DNA of 64,000 nucleotides from Polaribacter vadi (GTDB taxonomy: Bacteria; Bacteroidota; Bacteroidia; Flavobacteriales; Flavobacteriaceae). The stretch lies in NCBI RefSeq assembly GCF_018861005.1, contig NZ_JAHKQL010000017.1:91078-155077 (forward strand). The letters run 5' to 3'. Of this stretch, positions 1 through 10,031 are shown piece by piece. The notes under the pieces were generated by a model. That model had not been told where the DNA came from. It worked only from the letters and a program-made list of their open reading frames with translations, and searched no databases. Made by a program: the position numbers and the translations under genes. Each line of letters begins with the position of its first letter. The stretch's first letter is position 1.

Positions 1-389
1 ATTGATGAAAAAACAGGACTCAATAAATGATAATCGAATATTAAATTACAAGCCGCTAAATCTTCTGGTTCGTGAAAAGAACTGCTCATTGTTTTACCAT
101 TCATTTTTAAACCATTAAAATATCCAATTCCTTTTTCTAAAGAATCTTTTCTTTTTTGTTCCTGAAAATGGATTCCTTTTAAATTAAAATCATTGATCAA
201 TTCGTGATAAAAATGTACTACAATTCTATTATGATATTTTCTATCTATTTGATTTAAATACACAATGTGTTCTTCGTAATTTTTATCTGGTTTTCTAAAA
301 TGATAAAATTGTAAACCTTCTTTAAATAATTGATTTAATATTTCAATTTCATTAGGAATGTCTTGTTCTGGAGCGATTAGAATTATCAT
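1..389 (-). CDS. Thiamine phosphate synthase-like protein (ThiE/TenI family), partial
   Basis: The gene starts with ATG at 389 and runs off the left edge, so about 129 N-terminal residues are visible. The protein begins MIILIAPEQDIPNE and continues with FYHFRKPDKN and FNGLKMNGKTMSSSFHEPED, a pattern that fits the TIM-barrel thiamine phosphate synthase/TenI family: an early beta strand, an R-K-P-like element in place of the usual lR-K segment, and a SSFHEPEDL helix start like the usual SCH-s-e. It follows thiS and thiC on the same strand, 121 bp after thiC, so a role in coupling the HMP and thiazole phosphates, or a regulatory TenI role, is inferred. TenI-like paralogues cannot be told from true ThiE because the C-terminal half is missing. 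Confidence 0.7.
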   Translation of the reverse strand, partial: MIILIAPEQDIPNEIEILNQLFKEGLQFYHFRKPDKNYEEHIVYLNQIDRKYHNRIVVHFYHELINDFNLKGIHFQEQKRKDSLEKGIGYFNGLKMNGKTMSSSFHEPEDLAACNLIFDYHLLSPVFSS

Positions 390-510
390 AACTGTTTAGT
401 TTTGAGTTAGGGATTGAAGTGGCATCCTTTTTTGTTTTTTCTACAAAAAAGATATAACGTAAAGCCCGACCACGCTTTTTTTTCAAAAGCGTGGGAACTT
501 CCTAAAAATT

Positions 511-2400
<1,890 letters not shown>

Positions 2401-2468
2401 TTATTATTAAAACTATTGTGTAGTATTATAAAACTTAGTCAATTTTCGTAAATTTTGCGGTTTCAAAA

Positions 2469-2513
2469 AGTTCTCGAAACAATTTTTCGTATCTTAAAAT
2501 CACTCGAACTGAC
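2469..2513. repeat. REP-like extragenic element between thiC and thiS
   Basis: On the minus strand this segment opens with GTCAGTTCGAGTG and ends with TTTCGAGAACT. The arms AGTTC and GAACT are complementary around a short AT-rich centre. From memory, this type of intergenic element (GTCAGTTCGAGTG, spacer, TCGAGAAC) recurs in many Flavobacteriaceae genomes. It sits inside the thi transcription unit and would be carried in the thiS-thiC mRNA. Only one copy was noticed in this window. Confidence 0.45.
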
Positions 2514-2541
2514 ATATTTAATTATTTAATTATCGGTAGAT

Positions 2542-2745
2542 TTATCCACCTTGGGTAGATTTTATAATTAAAACAACATCTTCTTGTTGAAGAATTTTAG
2601 AACTCCAATCTGTTTTTTTAACAACAGCATTATTTATGGCAATAGCAATGCCATTGGTAGTGATTTTTAAATAATCAACCAATTCTTGTAATGTTGTTTT
2701 GTTGGAAATTTCTTGAGTTTCGTTGTTTACTTTTATAGTCATCAT
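2542..2745 (-). CDS. thiS: Sulfur carrier protein ThiS
   Basis: ThiS is a ubiquitin-fold protein that carries the thiocarboxylate sulfur used to build the thiazole of thiamine. The 67 residues match the family length. The sequence starts MMTIKVNNETQEI, has the typical GIAIAINNAVV strand in the middle, and ends in the required di-glycine tail (STQGG) that ThiF adenylates. It is the first gene after the TPP riboswitch and precedes thiC by 168 bp. The first or the second Met could be the start; they are adjacent. Confidence 0.95.
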   Translation of the reverse strand: MMTIKVNNETQEISNKTTLQELVDYLKITTNGIAIAINNAVVKKTDWSSKILQQEDVVLIIKSTQGG

Positions 2746-2825
2746 ACTTGATTTTTAAAGTAAACTCTAGAAGAAAATAGATACATTTATATACACATAA
2801 TATGTATAAGCATGCATTTAAGAAT

Positions 2826-2905
2826 GACTTTTTCCTACGTTGGTATTAACCAAATCAGGTTCTAAGGATATTTCTCAAACTAGTAAAACTAGCTACTCCT
2901 AAAGT
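2826..2905 (-). promoter_or_regulatory. TPP (THI-box) riboswitch
   Basis: Read on the minus strand, the element shows the conserved thi-box blocks in order: GGAGTAGCTAG opening the P1/P2 stem, a TTTGAGAAATATCCTTAGAA block matching the CUGAGA...ACCCuuuGAA core, then CCTGATTTGGTTAATACC followed by AACGTAGGAAAAAG. It lies 80 bp upstream of thiS and directly downstream of a TAnnTTTG promoter element. Thiamine pyrophosphate binding would lower expression of the thiS-thiC-thiE-like operon; that is established for this RNA family and inferred here. Confidence 0.95.
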
Positions 2906-2914
2906 TTAATAATT

Positions 2915-2922
2915 CAAATATA
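2915..2922 (-). promoter_or_regulatory. Putative -7 element of the thi operon promoter
   Basis: The minus strand reads TATATTTG, matching the Bacteroidota -7 consensus TAnnTTTG. Transcription would start about 5 bases upstream of the riboswitch, the right place for a riboswitch leader. A TTG that could act as the -33 element lies 15 nt upstream, closer than usual. Confidence 0.5.
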
Positions 2923-2959
2923 TTATATTTAATGATACAATATATGGATTTAATGTTTT

Positions 2960-3256
2960 TTATTTTTTATCTCCAGGTAAATCATCTTGAAATGCTGATG
3001 GTAAAATATCTGGGATTAATTTGATTAAAAGCGGTAATAATAAAGCTCCACCAGGCAATAAGAAAACAGCTAAAGCAGGTATTGCTTTACAAATATCTAA
3101 CAACTGAACTCTAATTTTTTCTTTTTCTTCTGATGACAAATTAGAGTGCATAGATTTTTTTATAAGCACAACAGCTTCTTTGCTTTGCCTTAATTCTTGA
3201 TCAAGTCTAAGCTTATTTCTAATAAGTAACTGTTTTAACTCTTCTATGCTAGTCAT
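2960..3256 (-). CDS. Small LETM1-like hypothetical protein
   Basis: The protein has 98 residues. Residues 1-60 are helical and charged; the rest is a hydrophobic Gly/Pro-rich block with the pattern FLLPGGALLLPLLIKLIP followed by DILPSAF. That block strongly resembles the conserved core of LETM1 domains (lPGG..llPll.klfP.llPs.F). Full-length LETM1 relatives are several hundred residues, so this is a stand-alone miniature version. It overlaps the stop of the proline dehydrogenase gene by one base (TAATG), so the two are co-transcribed and probably translationally coupled. The function is not known. Confidence 0.7.
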   Translation of the reverse strand: MTSIEELKQLLIRNKLRLDQELRQSKEAVVLIKKSMHSNLSSEEKEKIRVQLLDICKAIPALAVFLLPGGALLLPLLIKLIPDILPSAFQDDLPGDKK

Positions 3257-4419
3257 TATAATTTTCTTCTCTTTCTTTCTGTTTTAAGTAAATTTAATTC
3301 TCTGCTGGTTTGCCCAGCCACAGAAGTATTTTCTTCTGCTCTTCTAATTAAATACGGCATCACATCTCTAACAGGACCAAAAGGTAGGTATTTTGCCACA
3401 TTATAACCTTGATTTGCTAAATTATAACTGATATGATCGCTCATACCAAAAAGCTGTCCAAACCAAAGACGATTGTCATTAACTTTTATATCATATTTTT
3501 TTGCTAAACCCATTAACAAATAAGAACTTTCTTCATTATGAGTACCTGCAAAAACAGCCATTTTCGAGTGTTCCATCATATATTTTATGGCAGCATCGTA
3601 ATTAATATCTGTAGTCTTTTTGTCTTTACAAATTGGTGAAGGATATCCTTTTTCCTGGGCTCTTTCTCGCTCTTTTTCCATGTAAGCACCACGAACTACT
3701 TTCATACCAATGTGAAAATTTTTCTCTTGTGCTTTTTGATGCAACGCTTTAAGATAATCCATTCTATCATGCCTGTACATTTGTAAAGTATTAAAAACAA
3801 TGGCTTTTTCTTTATTATAAGTAGCCATTAATTCTTCTATTAATTCATCAGCAGCTTTTTGCATCCAACTTTCTTCTGCATCAATTAATAAAGGCACATC
3901 TTTTTCTACAGCAATTTTACACACTTTATGAAAACGATCTTCTACTCTTTTCCATTCTTCTTTTTCTTCGGGTGTTAAATCGATATCTTCTGATATTTTT
4001 TGATACAATCCAAATCTTCCAAAACCTGATGGTTTAAATACAGCATAAGGAATGGATTTTTTTTCTTCACAAAAATTAATAATTCTAAGAATTTTATTCA
4101 AAGCACCATCAAAACTAACTTCTTCGTCTTTACCTTCTACAGAATAATCTAACACACTATGCACTTTTCCATTATCGAACATATTATCGATAATTGGCAA
4201 ACAATCATCTTCGGTTACGCCTCCACAAAAATGATCGAAAACGGTAGTACGAATTAAACCTTCTATTGGCAAATGGGCTTTTAAAGCAAAGTTGGTTACT
4301 GCACTACCTATTTTTACCATGGGTTGACTTTGTATCATCTTAAATAAAAAATACGCACGCTCTAATTGAGAATCAGATTTTAATGCAAAAGCAACCTCTG
4401 TGTTATCGAAAAGTTTCAT
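3256..4419 (-). CDS. Proline dehydrogenase
   Basis: This FAD-dependent TIM-barrel enzyme oxidises proline to pyrroline-5-carboxylate, the first step of proline catabolism. The chosen start, MKLFDNTEVAFAL, gives 387 residues, the usual size of flavobacterial monofunctional PRODH. A 17-residue upstream extension is open but reads like leader sequence. Visible motifs are KPSGFGRFGLYQKI, DAEESWMQ, FNTLQMYRHDRMDYL, GMKVVRGAYMEKER, AGTHNEESS, WFGQLFGMSDHISYNLA, and near the C-terminus KYLPFGPVRDVMPYLIRRAEEN with the family's R-RA-EN substrate-binding helix. It is followed by the small LETM1-like gene and is divergent from aroB. Confidence 0.93.
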   Translation of the reverse strand: MKLFDNTEVAFALKSDSQLERAYFLFKMIQSQPMVKIGSAVTNFALKAHLPIEGLIRTTVFDHFCGGVTEDDCLPIIDNMFDNGKVHSVLDYSVEGKDEEVSFDGALNKILRIINFCEEKKSIPYAVFKPSGFGRFGLYQKISEDIDLTPEEKEEWKRVEDRFHKVCKIAVEKDVPLLIDAEESWMQKAADELIEELMATYNKEKAIVFNTLQMYRHDRMDYLKALHQKAQEKNFHIGMKVVRGAYMEKERERAQEKGYPSPICKDKKTTDINYDAAIKYMMEHSKMAVFAGTHNEESSYLLMGLAKKYDIKVNDNRLWFGQLFGMSDHISYNLANQGYNVAKYLPFGPVRDVMPYLIRRAEENTSVAGQTSRELNLLKTERKRRKL

Positions 4420-4508
4420 AATTTGAATTTTACTAAAAACAAAGATAGTTGAAGAGTACAAATAATTCAATTATTTATTTTTAATTTGCATACTAAATAA
4501 ATAAACGA

Positions 4509-5567
4509 ATGCAAACCATACAAGCAGTTTCTTATCCTGTTCATTTTCAAGAAGAAAGTTATAAAGTGCTTTCTAAATTAATCAAAAAAAATAATTATTC
4601 TACAATCTTTATTTTGGTTGATGAGAATACTTTAGAGCATTGTTATCCGAAGTTTATACCCAATTTAGCTACAGATAAAAAGATTGAATTGATAGAAATT
4701 GAATCTGGAGAAATCAACAAAAATTTAGAAACTTGTATTGGTGTTTGGAATGCAATTACAGATTTAGGTGGAGATCGAAAAAGTTTATTGATTACTTTAG
4801 GTGGTGGTGTTATTACAGATTTAGGTGGTTTTGTTGCATCGTGTTTTAAACGCGGAATCGATTTTGTAAACATACCAACAACCTTATTATCCATGGTTGA
4901 TGCTTCTGTGGGTGGAAAAACTGGTGTAGATCTTGGTGTTTTAAAAAACCAAATTGGTTTGTTTGCAAATCCGCAAATGGTAATTGTTGATAATGCCTAT
5001 TTAGAAACGGTTGCACCAAGAGAAATAAAATCAGGTACTGCAGAAATTATTAAATATGGTGTAACTTATGACATCAACTTATTTAATCAAATAAAAGATA
5101 ACAAAGACTTAAATATTAGCGATTTAATTTTTAGATCTGTAGAGATTAAAAACGAAGTTGTTTTACAAGATCCTAAAGAAAAAAATTTACGTAAAATTTT
5201 AAATTTTGGGCATACTTTAGGCCACGCCATAGAATCTTTTTACTTAGAATCTGAAGACAAAGAAAACTTAACGCATGGAGAAGCAATTGCAATTGGTATG
5301 GTTTGCGAATGTTATATGTCTGCTAAATTATTAGGTTTTCCTGAAGAAAAAGTTACTGATGTTAAAGACGTTGTAGTATCTATTTATGATAAAATAATGT
5401 TGTTAAAAGAAGATTTTTCATCAATCTTAGATTTACTAAAACACGATAAGAAAAACGTAAACGGACAAGTAAACTTTGTGCTTTTAAACGATTTTGAAGA
5501 CTTTAAAATTGATTGTAAAGTGCCTGAAGAATTAATTATAGAAAGTATGGAGTTTTATAATCAATAA
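4509..5567 (+). CDS. aroB: 3-dehydroquinate synthase
   Basis: AroB converts DAHP to 3-dehydroquinate in the shikimate pathway, using NAD and a metal ion. The 352 residues match the family. Residues 95-135 carry the NAD-binding and core motifs LGGGVITDLGGFVASCFKRG and IPTTLLSMVDASVGGKTGVD, followed by KNQIGLFANP. The metal-binding segments are KSGTAEIIKYG near 178, NFGHTLGHAIE and LTHGEAIAIGM. It stands alone, divergent from proline dehydrogenase across a 90-bp gap, and ends at a strong hairpin. Confidence 0.97.
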   Translation: MQTIQAVSYPVHFQEESYKVLSKLIKKNNYSTIFILVDENTLEHCYPKFIPNLATDKKIELIEIESGEINKNLETCIGVWNAITDLGGDRKSLLITLGGGVITDLGGFVASCFKRGIDFVNIPTTLLSMVDASVGGKTGVDLGVLKNQIGLFANPQMVIVDNAYLETVAPREIKSGTAEIIKYGVTYDINLFNQIKDNKDLNISDLIFRSVEIKNEVVLQDPKEKNLRKILNFGHTLGHAIESFYLESEDKENLTHGEAIAIGMVCECYMSAKLLGFPEEKVTDVKDVVVSIYDKIMLLKEDFSSILDLLKHDKKNVNGQVNFVLLNDFEDFKIDCKVPEELIIESMEFYNQ

Positions 5568-5603
5568 TACTTTTGATTAAAAATTTTGAAATTTATAACA
5601 TAC

Positions 5604-5641
5604 AAAAAGACCTTTCAATTATACAATTGAAAGGTCTTTTT
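5604..5641. terminator. Bidirectional terminator between aroB and the TonB receptor gene
   Basis: A stem with arms AAAGACCTTTCAATT and AATTGAAAGGTCTTT surrounds a short ATAC loop, with A runs on the left and T runs on the right. It can terminate both convergent genes. Confidence 0.9.
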
Positions 5642-5660
5642 AATTTAACCAACTAAATTT

Positions 5661-8177
5661 TTAAAACTCTCGTTTACCAAATTCGCTATCAATAAACTTC
5701 GATTTATTTTTAGCAGCATTAAATGTATAAGACAGATTTAGTGTAACCATATCTACTTCATAAACATAATTTGTGGTTGTGTAAAATTGATTGGCTCTAG
5801 AGGTTGTAATCCGTTGTTCGTTTGTGTTTAGCAAGCCCATATCTATATTTTGCCATTGTAAAGTTGCTGTTAATCTATCGTCCATAAACTTTTTTATGAA
5901 CGTTAAGTTTGGTGAGTAAAAACGAGAATCTTCACCCATTGCTGTATTTCTATCAGACAAATAATTAAAGGTAAATTGTAAAGAAGCATTTTGCCAAAAA
6001 TTATAAGTTGAATTTAAATTGATAGAATAAATTGTTGATTTAGAATCGATATCATAATTTCTTTCTATACCATCTCTGTGTCTAAAATTTAGAACGCCAT
6101 CAATATCATAATTATACACATTTACGCCTATAAAATTAGTCCAATTGTCAGTTGGTTTTATAGTTGCACCCAATTCTAAACCTAACGAATTGCTTTTACC
6201 CACATTAGAATAAACTCGGTTGATAATACTATCTATAACTTGTCCATTTTCCTCGTAAGCTAAGGTATTTACACGATTTATAACATTATCTACATGTCTA
6301 AAATAAGCAGTTGCATACACAGAATTACCGCCTTTTAATTTTTTAGTGACACCTAATTCAACCAAATCTATAAACTCTGGTAATAAAGTATTATCACCTT
6401 GTTCAAAAACTTCAGAATGTTCACGTTCTGCAAAACTATTCATTTTAAAAGTAGTGGTTCTTTCTACTCTTTTGCTGTAAGCTGTTTTAATATTTGTTTT
6501 ATCATTAACCTTATATTGTAAAGATGCAGATGGGAATAATTTTACAAAATCGTAATCGTATACATTTTCTGTAACTTCACTTAATAAGGCTTCTTTGTAT
6601 TCTCTATCCATAGATTCTACACGAACACCAGCAGCATAATCCCATTTGCTTTTAGATGCAGAAACTTGTGCATAACCAGAATGAATACTTCTTTTTAAAC
6701 TAATATCACTCGAAAATTCTGGTACTAAAACTCCATCTCTTTCATAAACAAATTTACCTGTATGATCTAAATCTCTATATTGATAACCCGTTTCTAAAGT
6801 TCCGAAAGAAAAAGGTTTCCATTTATAATCTAAATTAAAACGAGCTCCATACAAAGGATTATCATTGGTGTTGTATTCTCTTTGGTAAACGATATCATTA
6901 TCTGGATGCCCTAAATTGTCATTCTCTGTTGGACCACCTAAAAAAGTATATTCGTATAAAATTGATGTAGAAATTTTAGATTGATTATCAAATTGATGAG
7001 CATAATCAAAACTACCTAAAGCAAAATCACCTTTTCGTATTCTTAAATTATGATTGTAATACGCAAAAGTATAATCTCTTGTAGATCCACCAATAGGTGA
7101 AATGGAATGATTATCATAATACACAATATCTGCCAAACGTTCTTTTGTACGTTTACCTGCAAAAAATCCTAAAGAAAAAGCATCAGATTTATTTGGAGTA
7201 TAATCAATATTAAAACGTCCATTGTATGTAACTTCATCAAAACTACGCTCTCCATCAGAAGGCAAAAATGTGGTTTTATTTTCTGCTGCATTTACAATGA
7301 ACATATCTCCTTCTCTTCTACCAGCTTTATCATTTCTCTGGTAACTAGCTCCAACAGAAACATTCCAATTATCTGTTCTGTTATTTACAGTTACGTCAAT
7401 TCCGTATCTTTTTGCAGCAACTTTTGTTTCGTAATCTTCTATTGATGGGAAACCACCTTTGACATTTACTTGTGCAAAGGTTCCGTTTATTGCTCCTTTT
7501 TTAGTGATGATATTTAAAATACCTCCTTTACCTTCAGGATCGTATTTTGCAGAAGGAGCTGTAATTAACTCAACAGTTTCTAATGCATTTGCTGGTAATT
7601 GTGCTAAAATAGCACTGGTATCTCCTTGCGTTGGCTTACCATTTATTAAAACTGTAAAACCTTTACTACCTCTTACACTTATTTCGCCTAAACCATCAAT
7701 AGTTACAGAAGGTAGATTTTTAACAACATCTACTGCATTACCACCCACTGTATTTTGAAACTTTTTAGTATCAAAAACCTGTCTGTCAATTTTGTGTAAA
7801 ACTGCTTTTTTTTCTGATTTTAAAACCACTTCATTCAACTGATTGCTAGCACCTAAAGATAATTTAATTACCCCTAAATCTTTCTTTTCTCCTTTTTTAT
7901 TGATGTTGATTGATGCTATTGTTTTTAATTGATAACCGATAAATGAAGCTTCTATATAATAATTACCTGGTTTTATATTATCAATAGAAAAAAGACCATC
8001 AAAATCTGTTACAACACCATTTACTAATGTTTTTGTAGTTGAATTATACAGTGCTATTGTTGCGTATTCTAGTGGATAATTTTCATCATTTTCAATAACC
8101 TTACCAGTTATTTGTGCAGTTGCAATCTGACTCAGCAATAAAGTCAGAAATAAAAACATACATTTTGTTAATCTCAT
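5661..8177 (-). CDS. TonB-dependent receptor, outer membrane beta-barrel family
   Basis: The 838-residue protein has a signal peptide (residues 1-21, cleaved after ATAQ). A carboxypeptidase-regulatory-like beta-sandwich follows (about 22-110: ITGKVIENDENYPLEYATIALYN), then a plug domain (about 125-225: GGNAVDVVKNLPSVTIDGLGEISVRG, VLINGKPT, APSAKYDPEGKGGILNIITKK) and a large beta-barrel. This is the OMP_b-brl_3 type common in Bacteroidota. No SusD partner gene is adjacent, so it is probably not a polysaccharide-utilisation receptor; peptide or metal uptake is possible but unproven. The AraC gene just upstream, on the same strand, may regulate it. Confidence 0.92.
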   Translation of the reverse strand: MRLTKCMFLFLTLLLSQIATAQITGKVIENDENYPLEYATIALYNSTTKTLVNGVVTDFDGLFSIDNIKPGNYYIEASFIGYQLKTIASININKKGEKKDLGVIKLSLGASNQLNEVVLKSEKKAVLHKIDRQVFDTKKFQNTVGGNAVDVVKNLPSVTIDGLGEISVRGSKGFTVLINGKPTQGDTSAILAQLPANALETVELITAPSAKYDPEGKGGILNIITKKGAINGTFAQVNVKGGFPSIEDYETKVAAKRYGIDVTVNNRTDNWNVSVGASYQRNDKAGRREGDMFIVNAAENKTTFLPSDGERSFDEVTYNGRFNIDYTPNKSDAFSLGFFAGKRTKERLADIVYYDNHSISPIGGSTRDYTFAYYNHNLRIRKGDFALGSFDYAHQFDNQSKISTSILYEYTFLGGPTENDNLGHPDNDIVYQREYNTNDNPLYGARFNLDYKWKPFSFGTLETGYQYRDLDHTGKFVYERDGVLVPEFSSDISLKRSIHSGYAQVSASKSKWDYAAGVRVESMDREYKEALLSEVTENVYDYDFVKLFPSASLQYKVNDKTNIKTAYSKRVERTTTFKMNSFAEREHSEVFEQGDNTLLPEFIDLVELGVTKKLKGGNSVYATAYFRHVDNVINRVNTLAYEENGQVIDSIINRVYSNVGKSNSLGLELGATIKPTDNWTNFIGVNVYNYDIDGVLNFRHRDGIERNYDIDSKSTIYSINLNSTYNFWQNASLQFTFNYLSDRNTAMGEDSRFYSPNLTFIKKFMDDRLTATLQWQNIDMGLLNTNEQRITTSRANQFYTTTNYVYEVDMVTLNLSYTFNAAKNKSKFIDSEFGKREF

Positions 8178-8372
8178 TGTTTTACTTTTTAGTTAATTTT
8201 ATTTGATTTGTTTCCATTATTAAGTGATTAGACTAACTCTTAACATAACATTTAATTGATTGATTTGTTAGTTATCAATTAAAATTTGAGTTCTAAATTA
8301 TATCCTTAACAATATTAAACAAATGTAATTTTGAAACCAATAGCAAAATGGTGTATTTGAAAAACAAATGGT

Positions 8373-9191
8373 CTAAGAAGTAATATTTACTATTCTAAAT
8401 TGCTTTGGGGTTAAATGTGTATACCTTTTAAAGTATTTTGTGAAGTGAGATGTGTCTTTAAAATCTAAGCTAAAAGCAATTTCACTAATCGATTCATTAG
8501 AATAAATTAAACGTCTTTTAACTTCTTTAATAATATGCTCAGCAACAACATCTGATGCAGTTTTATTAAACTCTTTTCTACAAACGGCATTTAAATTCTG
8601 AGGAGAAGTATTTAATCTGTCTGCGTAAAATTGTACATTATTTTTTAAATTTTGAGATAATAAATCTGTAAACAAAATCAATAAATCTGTTCTTTCTACT
8701 TTTTCTAACTGAGCGTAGTTTACTAGTTTGGCAAAAAGAGCTTTTAAGCCACCTTCTACTGCTTCACTGTTTATTATATCTTGCTTTTTTTCCCAAGCTA
8801 AAGAAGTAAAAAGTGCATTAAAAGAAAGATCTTCTTTTGAAACTTTTATTTTTGATTTATGCTGTAATTTTAAAAGCTGATTATTTAAAAGTTTATCTAG
8901 AGTTTTTTCTAAAAACGTTTCTTTTATAATAATTACGTAACCTTTGGGTTTTGTAGTAATTTCCCAATGATGTACTTCGTCTTTTTTAACAATAAAAACA
9001 GTTGCTGGTTTTATTTGATAACTTTTTAGATCTAAATGATGATAACCACTACCCTTTATAAAATATACAATTTCTAAATACTTATTATGTTTATGAGGCT
9101 TGGTGTAACGTTTATTTACATCAAACTCTTCAATTTTAATGTCTTTGTAATCTGATATTTTATTGTAGGTATTGATGTTATTTTTCATCAA
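8373..9191 (-). CDS. AraC-family transcriptional regulator
   Basis: The protein has 272 residues. An N-terminal cupin-like sensor (about 15-100, with RYTKPHKHNKYLEIVYFIKGSGYHH cut by short loops and VKKDEVHHWEI) is followed by a helical linker. A C-terminal double helix-turn-helix spans about 165-270: RLNTSPQNLNAVCRKEF, then SISEIAFSLDFKDTSHFTKYFKRY and the closing THLTPKQFR. The start could be either of two adjacent Met codons. It lies 195 bp upstream of the TonB receptor gene on the same strand, so it may activate that gene; no operator was identified. Confidence 0.92.
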   Translation of the reverse strand: MMKNNINTYNKISDYKDIKIEEFDVNKRYTKPHKHNKYLEIVYFIKGSGYHHLDLKSYQIKPATVFIVKKDEVHHWEITTKPKGYVIIIKETFLEKTLDKLLNNQLLKLQHKSKIKVSKEDLSFNALFTSLAWEKKQDIINSEAVEGGLKALFAKLVNYAQLEKVERTDLLILFTDLLSQNLKNNVQFYADRLNTSPQNLNAVCRKEFNKTASDVVAEHIIKEVKRRLIYSNESISEIAFSLDFKDTSHFTKYFKRYTHLTPKQFRIVNITS

Positions 9192-9222
9192 ATAAATTTA
9201 AATTTATTAAATACTGTCCATA

Positions 9223-9256
9223 AAAAAAAGCCTTTTTAATTAAAAGGCTTTTTTTA
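9223..9256 (-). terminator. Terminator of the cold-shock-domain gene
   Basis: The hairpin arms AAAGCCTTTTTAATT and AATTAAAAGGCTTT lie between an A run and a T run, just after the minus-strand gene ending at 9276. It is nearly symmetrical and would work in both directions. Confidence 0.85.
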
Positions 9257-9275
9257 TTTGTTTTTAAACAAAAAA

Positions 9276-9728
9276 TTAAATTTTCTTAACTTTTACAGCA
9301 TTCATACCACGCATTCCTTTTTCAAGTTCGAAAGAAACTTTATCATTTTCTGCAATAGTATCAATTAATCCACTAACGTGAGTAAAATATTTTTCACCAT
9401 TGTCAGAATCTATAATAAAACCAAAACCTTTAGAACTATCAAAGAAATTTACTTTTCCTTTTCTTACAGGGTCTTCTTCTGGTAAATCTTCTTTTTTAGT
9501 TACAGATATCTGAATATCTTCTAACTCGTATTCTACTTTTAATTCTGGATCTGGTGGAGTATCTGTTAAATTTCCATTATGATCTACATAAGCAAACTGT
9601 ATCCCTGAAGTTCCATTTTCTTCTTTGTTCGCTTTTCTTGCCTCCATTTTTTTACGCTTATCTGCTCTTTTCTTTAAGCGTTTTTTTTCTTTTTCACTTT
9701 TACTAAATGTTTGTTGCGATTTTGCCAT
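9276..9728 (-). CDS. Cold-shock domain protein with basic N-terminal extension
   Basis: The protein has 150 residues. Residues 1-40 are almost entirely Lys, Arg, Glu and Ala. A linker follows, and the last 62 residues form a cold-shock domain (KGKVNFFDSSKGFGFI and KYFTHVSGL, the RNP1- and RNP2-like strands). It probably binds single-stranded nucleic acid and acts as an RNA chaperone. Flavobacteria commonly have this longer CSD type alongside short CspA. The promoter found about 150 nt upstream implies a long 5' leader, as in cold-inducible csp mRNAs; temperature control is inferred. Confidence 0.92.
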   Translation of the reverse strand: MAKSQQTFSKSEKEKKRLKKRADKRKKMEARKANKEENGTSGIQFAYVDHNGNLTDTPPDPELKVEYELEDIQISVTKKEDLPEEDPVRKGKVNFFDSSKGFGFIIDSDNGEKYFTHVSGLIDTIAENDKVSFELEKGMRGMNAVKVKKI

Positions 9729-9879
9729 TAACTATATAAATGTTTTTATTATGATTTAACCTATACTCGTTTGAGAAATTTTCTTTTTCTAAGAATATAA
9801 GCTTTAGAAATTGTCTTAAACCTAAAATTATAAAGACAATATAGCTAAGTAGGTAATTTTAAGAAATCTCTCTGTTTTA

Positions 9880-9909
9880 CAAAGGTATTATAAAAAAAAA
9901 GGTTTTCAA
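9880..9909 (-). promoter_or_regulatory. Promoter of the cold-shock-domain gene
   Basis: On the minus strand a TTG (9907-9909) and TACCTTTG (9880-9887) are separated by 19 nt, a good fit to the Bacteroidota TTG / TAnnTTTG promoter. It predicts a leader of about 145 nt before the ATG at 9728. The rest of the roughly 300-bp gap up to 10031 is AT-rich and shows nothing else recognisable. Confidence 0.65.
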
Positions 9910-10031
9910 AATTGAAAGCAATATTAAATTAATTCTAAGCTATAAATGTTAAAAAGTGTTAAAAACTCATTTTTCAAAAACCATAGTTTAAAACCTCTCG
10001 TAAGTAACTGTATAATCTAAATTAAAATACA

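Noticed and set aside
4420..4470. N-terminal extension of proline dehydrogenase from an upstream Met
   Set aside because: The extra 17 residues are not like the family's N-terminus, and MKLFDNTEVAF is the typical flavobacterial start.
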